14,862 nucleotides of DNA from Campylobacteraceae bacterium (GCA_027023145.1 JALVWV010000081.1:1-14862); one strand, 5' to 3'; positions 1 through 6,270 are shown, counted from the stretch's first letter. Made by a program: numbers and translations. The notes: generated by a model not told the origin, from the sequence alone.

Positions 1-130
1 GGAATCTTTCCATGTCAGTTCTTTGAATGATTAGCGGTGCTTATAGCATCGACTTCGAAGTGTGATTGGGGAAGATATGATTGAGAATGTGAGCGGGGTG
101 GGGTATCGGGTTGAGGTGGAGGGTGGTTGA
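1..130 (+). pseudogene. Decayed 3' end of an OmpR/PhoB-type response regulator
   Basis: The reading frame from 47 to the TGA at 128-130 gives HRLRSVIGEDMIENV followed by SGVGYRVEVEGG. This matches the end of the winged-helix DNA-binding domain of OmpR-family regulators, whose recognition helix (..HI.RLR..) is followed by a wing with the pattern I-E-x-V-x-G-V-G-Y-R. Upstream in the same frame are stops at 32-34 and 44-46, where the domain should still be coding. Switching frame around 32-46 restores a plausible NDLAVLI-HRLR reading, so small indels are the likely lesion. The 5' part lies outside the window, so the rest of the gene cannot be judged. The stop codon falls inside the first unit of a heptamer repeat. 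The alternative is a chance match, but the wing motif is quite specific. Confidence 0.45.
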
Positions 131-157
131 TGGTTTATGGTTGATGGTTTATGGTAG
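123..157. repeat. Heptamer tandem repeat (ATGGTTK type), 5 units
   Basis: Five successive 7-bp units read GTGGTTG, ATGGTTT, ATGGTTG, ATGGTTT and ATGGTAG. The period of seven is not a coding period. The array begins at the stop of the response-regulator remnant and lies next to a REP-like hairpin pair. Related arrays lie at 1437-1489, 5091-5118 and 6079-6113. Confidence 0.8.
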
Positions 158-163
158 ATAGGG

Positions 164-207
164 AAAAGGGGCTGGGGCTTCAGCCCCACAAAAGGAGCTG
201 AAACTCC
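164..207 (-). repeat. REP-like hairpin pair with terminator-like end
   Basis: Read on the minus strand, the element has hairpin A (GGAGTTTCAGCTCC, 207 down to 194), a short spacer, hairpin B (GGGGCTGAAGCCCC, 187 to 174), then AGCCCC and TTTT. The GGGGCT of hairpin B can pair either with its own AGCCCC or with the second AGCCCC directly before the T run. The second pairing makes an intrinsic terminator. It lies downstream of the minus-strand secreted-protein gene and has the same order as the copy at 6154-6202. Confidence 0.65.
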
Positions 208-278
208 AAGCTTTGCAATATGTATCCGCTCTCAATCACAGCGTCAAACAAGCAACCCCATCAGGAGCCATTGGAAGC

Positions 279-1094
279 TTACTGAAAACTGTATCCAACC
301 GTACAGCCATAAAGCACTTCTTTTGTACCAGCACTACTGGTGGTATTTGGCGGATCGTACACCAAGACGTATTGATAGTCTTTGTTGTTAACTGTAGCCC
401 AAGAAGCAAGGATATTATTATCATAGCCCTGTTGCCTATCCGTACTATCACCTCCGCTATTGGCTGTTAAAATGACTCTCCCGTTATTTGCATCGTATCG
501 CCTTGCATGAAATTCAACTTTGGGATTGGCTCCAGTGGAACCATCGTTGTTGTAAAAATAACAGGTCAAATCTTTGATTGTAGCACCATCGGGAAGAAAA
601 ACAGGCGCATACGCTACGCAGTAGTTGTCGGTCGTCCCTGAGTTAAAATAGACATATCTTGAATTTCTTCTTAAAGAGCAGTTGGTGTCTTCGTAGACAG
701 CAAATGTCGCCGGAGCAATCGCAACGTATCCATCTGCTCTTCGGATCGTCACGCTTCCGCTGCTTCCCCCACCGGTAAGTCCACCGGTGGCATTAACATC
801 GGTAATCGCTTCGGCGATATGGGTTGCATTGGTTGTAATATCGACTTTGTTGGTCGCGATATCATTGGCATTATCAGAAATGCTACTTTTGTTGGTAGCA
901 ATGCTGGTTGCATTGGTGGTGATGTTCCCCGCATTGCCGTCCACTGCCGTCTTGACGGCACTGAAATTCTCATTCACCTCTGAAGCTTTGGCCGTGGTGT
1001 TGGCTGTGAAAGTATTGGGGATCGTGACGCTTCCGGCCATGAGGGCAGCAGAGGCGACAACGAGCCCGAACAGAATGGTGTGTGTCGGTTTCAT
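279..1094 (-). CDS. Secreted protein with N-rich coiled-coil repeats, unknown function
   Basis: The protein has 271 residues. The start at 1094 is chosen because AAAGGAG sits seven bases upstream; the in-frame upstream extension has no signal peptide and runs through the neighbouring gene's spacer. Residues 1-20 form a signal peptide (basic n-region, hydrophobic core). Residues 22-55 (VTIPNTFTANTTAKASEVNENF) match the opening seen in many exported bacterial proteins of unknown role. Residues 55-100 repeat a TNAxxIATNxxxI pattern expected to form a trimeric coiled coil, as in tail fibres and trimeric adhesins. A GLTGGGSSGSVT hinge (105-116) leads to a C-terminal, probably beta-rich domain of about 150 residues with four cysteines (139, 159, 178, 264). 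It follows a small lipoprotein gene after 50 bases, probably as one transcript. I do not recognise the C-terminal domain. Confidence 0.8.
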   Translation of the reverse strand: MKPTHTILFGLVVASAALMAGSVTIPNTFTANTTAKASEVNENFSAVKTAVDGNAGNITTNATSIATNKSSISDNANDIATNKVDITTNATHIAEAITDVNATGGLTGGGSSGSVTIRRADGYVAIAPATFAVYEDTNCSLRRNSRYVYFNSGTTDNYCVAYAPVFLPDGATIKDLTCYFYNNDGSTGANPKVEFHARRYDANNGRVILTANSGGDSTDRQQGYDNNILASWATVNNKDYQYVLVYDPPNTTSSAGTKEVLYGCTVGYSFQ

Positions 1095-1144
1095 GGTGTT
1101 CTCCTTTGTGTTATGATGAACATTGTCGATGGAGGGATAACGCA

Positions 1145-1294
1145 TCATCCCCACTTGCCCTGATCCCAGGACATTTGATCCCATTGGTTACTGCTGGTAT
1201 TGGTGTCGTCATCGCCACCGCCACCGCATGCGCTCAGCATCAGGCTGAACAGCAGTGCGAGAGTGAAGATGAATATCTTGCGTTTTCTGATCAT
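1145..1294 (-). CDS. Small lipoprotein, 49 residues
   Basis: A short reading frame starts at 1294 with a strong ribosome binding site (GGAGG, five bases before ATG). It encodes a basic start (MIRKRK), a hydrophobic stretch (IFIFTLALLFSLML) and a lipobox LSAC with cysteine 23. The mature peptide is only 27 residues: a glycine/aspartate linker (CGGGGDDDTN) and a tail with a WDQMSWDQ repeat, ending KWG. The peptide would be exported by Sec, lipidated and anchored in a membrane. The signal peptide, lipobox, ribosome binding site and upstream promoter make it convincing despite its size. It is followed by the secreted coiled-coil gene. The function is unknown; an anchor or chaperone for that protein is a guess. 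Confidence 0.75.
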   Translation of the reverse strand: MIRKRKIFIFTLALLFSLMLSACGGGGDDDTNTSSNQWDQMSWDQGKWG

Positions 1295-1324
1295 GGTACC
1301 TCCTTTTCAGATTGGCATATCAGT

Positions 1325-1358
1325 ATTGTACCACATAATTGTGGCAAAAGTGTGTCAA
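1325..1358 (-). promoter_or_regulatory. Probable promoter with embedded palindrome for the lipoprotein/secreted-protein unit
   Basis: On the minus strand TACAAT (1330-1325) is a good -10 box about 30 bases before the lipoprotein start. A perfect TTGACA (1358-1353) lies 22 bases further up, too far for a normal spacer, so a weaker -35 may be used. Between them CCACATAATTGTGG (1331-1344) is an inverted repeat with 5-bp arms abutting the -10, a plausible operator. Confidence 0.45.
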
Positions 1359-1412
1359 ATAAACTTAAAAGGTGAATTTTATGCAAAAAAATTATCGAGA
1401 AACGATTTTATG

Positions 1413-1489
1413 GTGATTCGTGATTCGTGATTAGTAATGGTTGATGGTAGATGGTAGATGGTAGATGGTTGATGGTTGATGGTTGATGG
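1413..1489. repeat. Heptamer tandem repeat (ATGGTWG), 7 units, with short GTGATTC repeat before it
   Basis: From 1437 to 1485 there are seven perfect-length units: ATGGTTG once, ATGGTAG three times and ATGGTTG three times, then a partial ATGG. Just before it, GTGATTC and variants repeat at 1413-1432. The two unit types are arranged in blocks (one, three, three), suggesting expansion by slippage. Confidence 0.85.
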
Positions 1490-1490
1490 C

Positions 1491-1513
1491 GAAAGGGGCG
1501 GGGATTTATCCCC
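1491..1513 (-). terminator. Hairpin at the 3' end of metF
   Basis: On the minus strand GGGGATAAATCCCC is followed by GCCCCTTTC, directly after the metF stop at 1515. The layout (hairpin, then a CCCC plus T-rich tail) resembles the B half of the REP-like composites. The T run is short, so termination would be weak. Confidence 0.45.
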
Positions 1514-1514
1514 A

Positions 1515-2432
1515 CTATCCAATAATCTCCGAGCACAGCTCAAATCGATTATGCGTCATGAGGTGGACGTTGCCATGCAGATCGATCATCTCATCAAAGA
1601 TCCGTTTGGAGAGGGCGAAACCTACTTCGCGCTCTTTATTGGCTCCGTCCATCGCGGCTAGGTTCATTTCATCGATGATTGCTTTGGGGACGTGGATGCC
1701 TGGGACTTTGTCGTCGATGAAGGTGGCGGTGCGGGCGCGGACGATGGGGAACTGACCAAGGATGAGGCGGGCATCCCGGGCGCTTTCACGGATGCTCAGC
1801 GTCTTGGCCTCTTCAAAGAGGGCGATGAGCTCCCGGGCGCTCTCGACGTCGAAAACCGGTTGGGTGAAGATGCCTCTAGCACCGTAGTCGAGCTTTTTGA
1901 CCATCCGTTTGAGGAGGTGTTTCATGTTTTTGGCCGTGGCATCGCTGACGGCGAAAGGATAGATCGGACGGGGGGCGGGGTTGAGGGGTTGGCCAGAGTA
2001 GTCGGTGCCGTTGTTGAGGCGGTAGATGATGCTCAACAGGAGGGTGCTGTCGCGCTCGAGGACGCCTTTGACCTCGGGTTGGTCGGAGAGTTTGGCCGGG
2101 TCGCCGGTGAGGGCAAGGATGAGGCGGATGTCGAAGTCGTTGGCGCCGAGCAGCTCGGACTGGAGGGAGAGTTTGTTGCGGTCGCGCATACTCATGGTGG
2201 CCATCACCGGCTTGTCAAAGGCGCTCTGGAGTTTGATGGCGCTCAGCACTGCGGACATTTTGAGGCGGGCGAGGGCGTTGTCGGTGACGGAGAATGCACT
2301 CACTTTTTGGTCAAGTTTGTACTTCCTTATATCATCGATAATATGGGAGATGGATGCGCCATGGGGCGGGTTGATTTCTACGGAGATGAACGGTGCATCT
2401 CCGGTGAGATTTTCGCAAAATTGTTTGAACAT
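1515..2432 (-). CDS. metF: Methylenetetrahydrofolate reductase (MetF family)
   Basis: The protein of 305 residues belongs to the FAD-dependent MTHFR TIM-barrel family, which reduces 5,10-methylene-THF to 5-methyl-THF for methionine synthesis in the cytoplasm. Family landmarks are in order: VEINPP (18-23, with Glu19 in the place of the catalytic glutamate of the usual FEFFPP), VTDN (49-52), RDRNKLSLQ (83-91), ALTGDP (107-112) and FTQPVFD near residue 190. The first motif is divergent, so this could be a specialised paralogue rather than the only MetF of the cell. The length fits the family. A GGGAG ribosome binding site lies upstream of the ATG at 2432. It is divergent from serB and convergent with nothing. 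Confidence 0.85.
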   Translation of the reverse strand: MFKQFCENLTGDAPFISVEINPPHGASISHIIDDIRKYKLDQKVSAFSVTDNALARLKMSAVLSAIKLQSAFDKPVMATMSMRDRNKLSLQSELLGANDFDIRLILALTGDPAKLSDQPEVKGVLERDSTLLLSIIYRLNNGTDYSGQPLNPAPRPIYPFAVSDATAKNMKHLLKRMVKKLDYGARGIFTQPVFDVESARELIALFEEAKTLSIRESARDARLILGQFPIVRARTATFIDDKVPGIHVPKAIIDEMNLAAMDGANKEREVGFALSKRIFDEMIDLHGNVHLMTHNRFELCSEIIG

Positions 2433-2521
2433 TTTTGTACTCCCTGAATATAATTAGTCCTCCGGGAAACTCCGGTTTCACTTGATGGCTCTGGTAATGG
2501 CATCAGTCTTTATTTGACCAT

Positions 2522-2567
2522 GGAGGCAGGGCTTCAGCCCTGCATGCTGGACTGAAGTCCCGCCTCC
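2522..2567 (+). repeat. REP-like hairpin pair between metF and serB
   Basis: GGAG (2522-2525) precedes hairpin A, GCAGGGCTTCAGCCCTGC (2526-2543). A second hairpin, GGACTGAAGTCC, follows at 2549-2560. GGAGGC at 2522-2527 can also pair with GCCTCC at 2562-2567, closing the whole element into a cruciform. It lies in the divergent spacer, so it is not acting as a terminator for a plus-strand gene. Confidence 0.65.
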
Positions 2568-2610
2568 TGATTGTGCAGTATGTTCCGGGTCAACATTCAG
2601 AGGATTCGGC

Positions 2611-2616
2611 TATAAT
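2611..2616 (+). promoter_or_regulatory. -10 box of the serB promoter
   Basis: A perfect TATAAT lies 33 bases before the serB ATG. No good -35 is visible (GGTCAA at 17 bp), as is usual for promoters of this phylum. Confidence 0.55.
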
Positions 2617-2648
2617 TCTACCCAAAAGATACATAGACAAAGGCGCAC

Positions 2649-3272
2649 ATGAAACTGGCTGTATTTGATTTTGACTCGACGTTGATGGATGGGGAGACGA
2701 TCGATTTTTTTGCTGAGCCGCTGGGACTGAAGGATGAAGTAGCGGCGATCACCGAGGAGGCGATGGCGGGTCGGATGGACTTTTTCATGGCGCTCGTGGC
2801 GCGGGCGAAGCTCCTCGAGGGGCTGGATGTCTCAGTCGCACAGCAAATCTGTGAAAACCTCCCCATGATGCCCGGTGCACAGGAGACCGTCGACGGGCTC
2901 AAAGAGCGGGGATACAAAGTGGTCTGCTTCTCCGGCGGTTTCCGGCAGGCGACCAAGCCGATGGCGCGACGTCTCGGGATCGATGCGGACTTTGCCAACT
3001 TTCTCTACGCCGATGAGCACGGTCGGCTCACCGGCGAAGTGGGCGGAGAGATGATGTATAGCGATGCCAAAGGGGATATGTTGGTACGATTGCAGGCTCT
3101 AATGGGGATCGGTCGGGAAGATACCCTTGTGGTAGGGGATGGCGCCAATGATCTGAGTATGTTTGCCCACGCCAACACCCGGGTGGCGTTTCGGGCGCGT
3201 CCGGTGCTGGTGGAGCAGGCGACGCACGTGATTACCGAAAAAGATCTTCGGGAGATATTGACCCTCCTGTAG
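2649..3272 (+). CDS. serB: Phosphoserine phosphatase (SerB), HAD family
   Basis: The protein of 207 residues carries all four HAD motifs: DFDSTLMDGE (7-16; nucleophile Asp7, acid/base Asp9), SGGF (95-98), Lys141, and GDGANDL (163-169). The cap between motifs I and II (TIDFFAEPLG...AMAGRMDFFMAL) follows the SerB pattern that holds phosphoserine. It catalyses the last step of serine synthesis, phosphoserine to serine plus phosphate, in the cytoplasm. It is the short form without an N-terminal ACT domain. The ribosome binding site is a modest AAAGG. The stop codon TAG is part of a GTAG that opens a REP-like hairpin. Downstream is an unrelated ABC exporter after 49 bases. Confidence 0.92.
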   Translation: MKLAVFDFDSTLMDGETIDFFAEPLGLKDEVAAITEEAMAGRMDFFMALVARAKLLEGLDVSVAQQICENLPMMPGAQETVDGLKERGYKVVCFSGGFRQATKPMARRLGIDADFANFLYADEHGRLTGEVGGEMMYSDAKGDMLVRLQALMGIGREDTLVVGDGANDLSMFAHANTRVAFRARPVLVEQATHVITEKDLREILTLL

Positions 3273-3290
3273 GGTTGGCTTCAGCCGACC
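3269..3290 (+). repeat. Single REP-like hairpin overlapping the serB stop
   Basis: GTAG (3269-3272, of which TAG is the serB stop) is followed by GGTTGGCTTCAGCCGACC, a hairpin with one mismatched pair and the same CTTCAG centre as the other A hairpins. No T run follows. Confidence 0.55.
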
Positions 3291-3321
3291 ACCATCACAA
3301 TCTCGCATATCGGAGATAACC

Positions 3322-5082
3322 ATGGAAACATGTACCATCCGAGGAGTCCTCTCTCAGGCTCTCAAATACAAATCAGCTCTCATACGTGGTAACCTCTACG
3401 CCATAATCGCAACGATCATGACCGTAACGATCCCCCTGTTTATTCCGATGCTGGTGGATGAACTTTTGCTGCACAAAAGCGACCGTCTCACCGGATGGGT
3501 CGCGGCGAACATTATGCCAATGTCGGTGACGGGGTATCTGGTGTTTTTCCTTGTTTTGACCCTCGTCATGCGTGGAATCGGAATGCTGCTCAACGTCGCG
3601 CAGGTACGTACCTTCCTCAGCGTCTCCAAAAGTATCTCTCTCGGGCTCCGGGAGCGCTTGCTCGGGCATTTGAAACGGGTATCACTGGCTGAGTACGAGA
3701 CCATTGCCCCCGGAGCGGTGGCCGCCAAGCTCGTGACCGATGTCGATACGGTCGATGCCTTCATCGGGACGACGGTGAGCAAGCTTGTCATCTCGATTCT
3801 GACGCTGCTGTTTACTGCCATCGTGTTGCTGCTGATCCATTGGAAGCTGGCACTTTTCATCCTCCTGACCAACCCTATTGTGGTATTCTTCACCGCTAGA
3901 TTAGCGCGAAACGTTGGCAAACTCAAACGGCAGGAGAACCAGGCCGTCGAAGCGTTCCAGTCAACCCTGAGTGAGACGCTTGAATTGTTTCACAGTGTCC
4001 GGGCATCCAACAAAGAGGGGTATTTCTTCGACCGGATTCTGGATCACGCACGCACCCTCAAGGAGCGCTCGGTGCAGTTTGGCTGGCGAGCCGATCGGGC
4101 GATCCGGGTGTCGTTTCTCGTGTTTCTCGGCGGGTACGAAGTGTTTCGGGCAGTGAGCATCTGGGTGGTAGCCTACAGCGACCTGAGCATCGGGCTGATG
4201 CTGGCGATCTTCGGCTATCTGTGGATCATGATGACCCCCACACAGGATGTGATCAACTTCCAGTATGCGCTGGCCAATGCCCGGGCGGCGTGTGGTCGAA
4301 TCAATGATATCTTTGCGATGGAGACGGAGCCGGAAGTGGCCGATAGTGTCAATCCCTTTGCCCGGGGAACTGCCGTAGGAATTACGACCGAAAACCTGGG
4401 GTTTGCCTACAGAAATTCTGATCCGATCCTCACGGAAATAGCTTTGAAAGTCGCGCCGGGTCAAAAGGTTGCCATAGTCGGTGCCAGTGGCAGCGGCAAA
4501 ACCACGCTGGCCAACCTCATCGCCGGATTTTATCCACCGAGTGCAGGACACATATACTACGAAGGGGTTCCACACGATCGGATCGCCCCCTCGACGATCC
4601 GCTCAGGAGTGCACATGGTTTTACAGCACCCGAAGCTCTTTAATGATACAATGCGGTTCAATCTCACGCTGGGCAACGTCCACAGCGATGAGGTGATCGA
4701 CCGGGCCGTGCGGATCGCACAGCTGGGCGAGGTGATCGAGCGACTCCCCGAGGGGATCGACACGATCGTGGGCAAAGACGGTGTGCGCCTCAGCGGCGGA
4801 CAGCGCCAGCGGGTCGCCATCGCACGGATGGTGCTTCAGGATCCCTCCGTGGTGATCTTCGACGAATCAACCTCGGCACTTGATGTACACACCGAGGCGC
4901 AGCTGTTTGCCGATTTGCATGCCTATTTGGAGGACAAAACCGTCCTCACCATCGCCCACCGTCTGAGCACCATCGAGCGTGCCGATTTCATCTACGTCCT
5001 CGAAGAGGGCACCATCACCGATGCCGGGACGCCGGAGGAGCTGATGGCGCGGGGTGAGAATTATTTTGCTGAGATGGTGTGA
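3322..5082 (+). CDS. ABC exporter, membrane domain fused to ATPase (MsbA/lipid-exporter-like)
   Basis: The protein of 586 residues is a half-transporter that should work as a homodimer in the inner membrane. Residues 1-330 form the six-helix type I exporter domain, with clear hydrophobic spans around 24-45, 70-92, 150-185 and 260-305. The nucleotide-binding domain has Walker A GASGSGKTT (387-395), a Q-loop in LQHPKLFND, signature LSGGQ (490-494), Walker B VVIFDES with Asp514 and the catalytic Glu515, and the switch His546 (AHRLST). All ATPase residues are intact. GGAGAT precedes the ATG. The substrate cannot be read from the sequence; lipid, lipopolysaccharide precursor, peptide or drug are all possible. 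Its neighbour uppP acts in envelope synthesis, which makes a lipid substrate attractive but unproven. Confidence 0.9.
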   Translation: METCTIRGVLSQALKYKSALIRGNLYAIIATIMTVTIPLFIPMLVDELLLHKSDRLTGWVAANIMPMSVTGYLVFFLVLTLVMRGIGMLLNVAQVRTFLSVSKSISLGLRERLLGHLKRVSLAEYETIAPGAVAAKLVTDVDTVDAFIGTTVSKLVISILTLLFTAIVLLLIHWKLALFILLTNPIVVFFTARLARNVGKLKRQENQAVEAFQSTLSETLELFHSVRASNKEGYFFDRILDHARTLKERSVQFGWRADRAIRVSFLVFLGGYEVFRAVSIWVVAYSDLSIGLMLAIFGYLWIMMTPTQDVINFQYALANARAACGRINDIFAMETEPEVADSVNPFARGTAVGITTENLGFAYRNSDPILTEIALKVAPGQKVAIVGASGSGKTTLANLIAGFYPPSAGHIYYEGVPHDRIAPSTIRSGVHMVLQHPKLFNDTMRFNLTLGNVHSDEVIDRAVRIAQLGEVIERLPEGIDTIVGKDGVRLSGGQRQRVAIARMVLQDPSVVIFDESTSALDVHTEAQLFADLHAYLEDKTVLTIAHRLSTIERADFIYVLEEGTITDAGTPEELMARGENYFAEMV

Positions 5083-5090
5083 GGGAATTA

Positions 5091-5118
5091 GAAGGTAGAA
5101 GGTAGTGGGTAGCGGGTA
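5091..5118. repeat. Heptamer tandem repeat (GNRGGTA), 4 units
   Basis: GAAGGTA, GAAGGTA, GTGGGTA and GCGGGTA follow one another eight bases after the ABC exporter stop. The unit differs from the other arrays, but the length of seven and the position upstream of REP-like hairpins are the same. Confidence 0.75.
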
Positions 5119-5137
5119 GAAATTTCTCGTGAGTTCG

Positions 5138-5236
5138 CGCGTAGGGTGTGCAATTGCACACCTTCCGACGGTTGCTTTACTTGAGGTTTTGAACAATCGC
5201 GTTGCGATTTTGGTGTGCTGTTGCACACCCTACGCG
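5138..5236. repeat. REPIN-like element: two inverted GTAG palindromes
   Basis: Two 25-bp arms (5138-5162 and 5212-5236) are inverted copies matching at 23 of 25 positions. Each arm holds an outward GTAG (5141-5144; complement at 5230-5233) followed by an 18-bp palindrome: GGTGTGCAATTGCACACC on the left, and a version with the centre altered by two bases on the right. The 49-bp middle carries its own small hairpin, AATCGC-GTT-GCGATT (5195-5209). The outward tetranucleotides and inverted pairing match REP doublets (REPINs). Confidence 0.75.
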
Positions 5237-5245
5237 AGCGATGAA

Positions 5246-5293
5246 GTAGGGACTTAGTCCCGTTTAATGGGACTGAAGTCCCAGCCCCTTTTT
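5246..5293 (+). repeat. REP-like hairpin pair with CCCC plus T-run end
   Basis: GTAG (5246-5249) opens hairpin A, GGGACTTAGTCCC (5249-5261). Hairpin B is GGGACTGAAGTCCC (5269-5282), followed by AGCCCC and TTTTT (5283-5293). It ends 14 bases before uppP, so strong termination here would block read-through from the ABC exporter. Refolding of B onto the second AGCCCC would leave one A-C mismatch. Confidence 0.7.
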
Positions 5294-5307
5294 CAAAAAG
5301 GATACAC

Positions 5308-6078
5308 ATGGACATTATTCAGGCTATTATCATCGGCATCATCGAAGGATTTACCGAGTTTCTTCCCATCTCTTCGACCGGGCACATGATCGTCGCAGCG
5401 AAGTTTCTTGGCGTGGCAGAGAATGATTTGACCAAAGCGTACGAGGTGATCATCCAGTTTGCCGCGATCCTCGCGGTGATTCTGATTTACCGGGACAAAC
5501 TCAGCCCCCGTCGGGTTGTGCTGTGGCAGAAGCTTATCGTGGCGTTTCTCCCTTTGGGGGCGATTGGGTTTGTATTCCGTCACCAGATCAAAGACCTCTT
5601 CAGTGTCCCGGTAGTGGCATGGATGTTTATCATCGGGGGGATTGTTTTCCTGATTGTGGAATTTTTCTACAAAGAAGAAGTCAAAGTCCGTACGACCGAC
5701 ATCGATGCCGTAAGCTGGAAACAGGCGATCTGGATCGGGATCGCTCAAGTGGCCGCCCTCATCCCCGGAACGTCGCGTGCCGGAGCGACGATCATCGGCG
5801 GACTGTTAACCGGGCTTGATCGCAAGACCTCCGCAGAGTTCAGCTTCCTGTTGGCGATTCCAGTGATGGCTGCGGTGAGTGGCTATGATCTCCTCAAACA
5901 CTACCATGAGTTTGCCCATGCCAACTGGGGGGCGTTTGCGATCGGGTTTGTGGTGGCCTTTGTCGTCGCATGGCTGACGATCAAGCTTTTTATCGCGTTT
6001 TTGCAGCGTTTTACCTTCAATGCGTTTGGTATTTATCGGATTTTGTTGGGGGTGGCGCTGTTGATGTATTTTTCTTGA
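5308..6078 (+). CDS. uppP: Undecaprenyl-diphosphatase (UppP/BacA)
   Basis: The protein of 256 residues is an integral membrane enzyme that removes a phosphate from undecaprenyl pyrophosphate, recycling the lipid carrier for peptidoglycan and surface polysaccharides; excess gives bacitracin resistance. The two signature regions are intact: EGFTEFLPISSTGHM (13-27, with catalytic glutamates) and PGTSRAG (153-159) with the conserved arginine. Hydrophobic helices fill the remainder, and the length is close to the usual 260-275. The ribosome binding site AAGGAT precedes the ATG. It lies between an ABC exporter and an RNA helicase, each separated by repeat-rich spacers, so it is probably transcribed on its own. 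Confidence 0.95.
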   Translation: MDIIQAIIIGIIEGFTEFLPISSTGHMIVAAKFLGVAENDLTKAYEVIIQFAAILAVILIYRDKLSPRRVVLWQKLIVAFLPLGAIGFVFRHQIKDLFSVPVVAWMFIIGGIVFLIVEFFYKEEVKVRTTDIDAVSWKQAIWIGIAQVAALIPGTSRAGATIIGGLLTGLDRKTSAEFSFLLAIPVMAAVSGYDLLKHYHEFAHANWGAFAIGFVVAFVVAWLTIKLFIAFLQRFTFNAFGIYRILLGVALLMYFS

Positions 6079-6113
6079 GTGAATAGTTAATAGTGAATAG
6101 TGAATAGTGAATA
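6079..6113. repeat. Heptamer tandem repeat (GTGAATA), 5 units
   Basis: GTGAATA, GTTAATA, then GTGAATA three times start directly after the uppP stop codon. This A+T-rich unit is of the kind known as short tandemly repeated repetitive sequences in other bacteria. Confidence 0.85.
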
Positions 6114-6123
6114 GTTTTGGTAT

Positions 6124-6144
6124 GCGTTGCTTGGCAACGCTTTT
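6124..6144 (+). terminator. Intrinsic terminator of uppP
   Basis: GCGTTGC (6124-6130) pairs perfectly with GCAACGC (6134-6140) across a TTG loop, followed by TTTT. The distance from the uppP stop is 45 bases. The same GCGTTGC word appears in the middle of the REPIN-like element at 5138-5236, so it may itself be repeat-derived. Confidence 0.65.
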
Positions 6145-6153
6145 ATGGATGGA

Positions 6154-6202
6154 GTAGGGACTTCAGTCCCGTCTGATGGGGCTGAAGCCCCAGCCCCTTT
6201 TT
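6154..6202 (+). repeat. REP-like hairpin pair with alternative terminator fold
   Basis: GTAG (6154-6157) opens hairpin A, GGGACTTCAGTCCC (6157-6170). Hairpin B is GGGGCTGAAGCCCC (6178-6191), followed by AGCCCC and TTTTT (6192-6202). GGGGCT at 6178-6183 can pair with AGCCCC at 6186-6191, or with 6192-6197 directly before the T run. The second choice is a textbook terminator with an 8-base loop. Confidence 0.75.
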
Positions 6203-6222
6203 CCTGTGTGACATGGATTTTA

Positions 6223-6270
6223 TTGAGCCTCAACATGAGGTTCACTCAAGTCCAAAAGCACCTTTTGGAC
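6223..6270 (+). promoter_or_regulatory. Structured 5' leader of the DEAD-box helicase gene
   Basis: Two hairpins lie just before the helicase ribosome binding site. The first has inner stem CCTCA (6228-6232) with TGAGG (6236-6240) and outer stem TTGAG (6223-6227) with CTCAA (6245-6249). The second is a perfect 9-bp stem, GTCCAAAAG (6250-6258) with CTTTTGGAC (6262-6270), loop CAC. AAAGG follows nine bases later. Structured leaders that control helicase genes are known elsewhere; here it is an inference from pairing only. Confidence 0.5.

Noticed and set aside
123..1489. Heptamer arrays as a CRISPR array
   Set aside because: Units are seven bases, contiguous and without spacers; no cas genes are present.
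1692..2447. Open frame of 251 codons on the plus strand across metF
   Set aside because: Product is Gly/Glu/Val-rich and opposite a clear MTHFR gene; no ribosome site.
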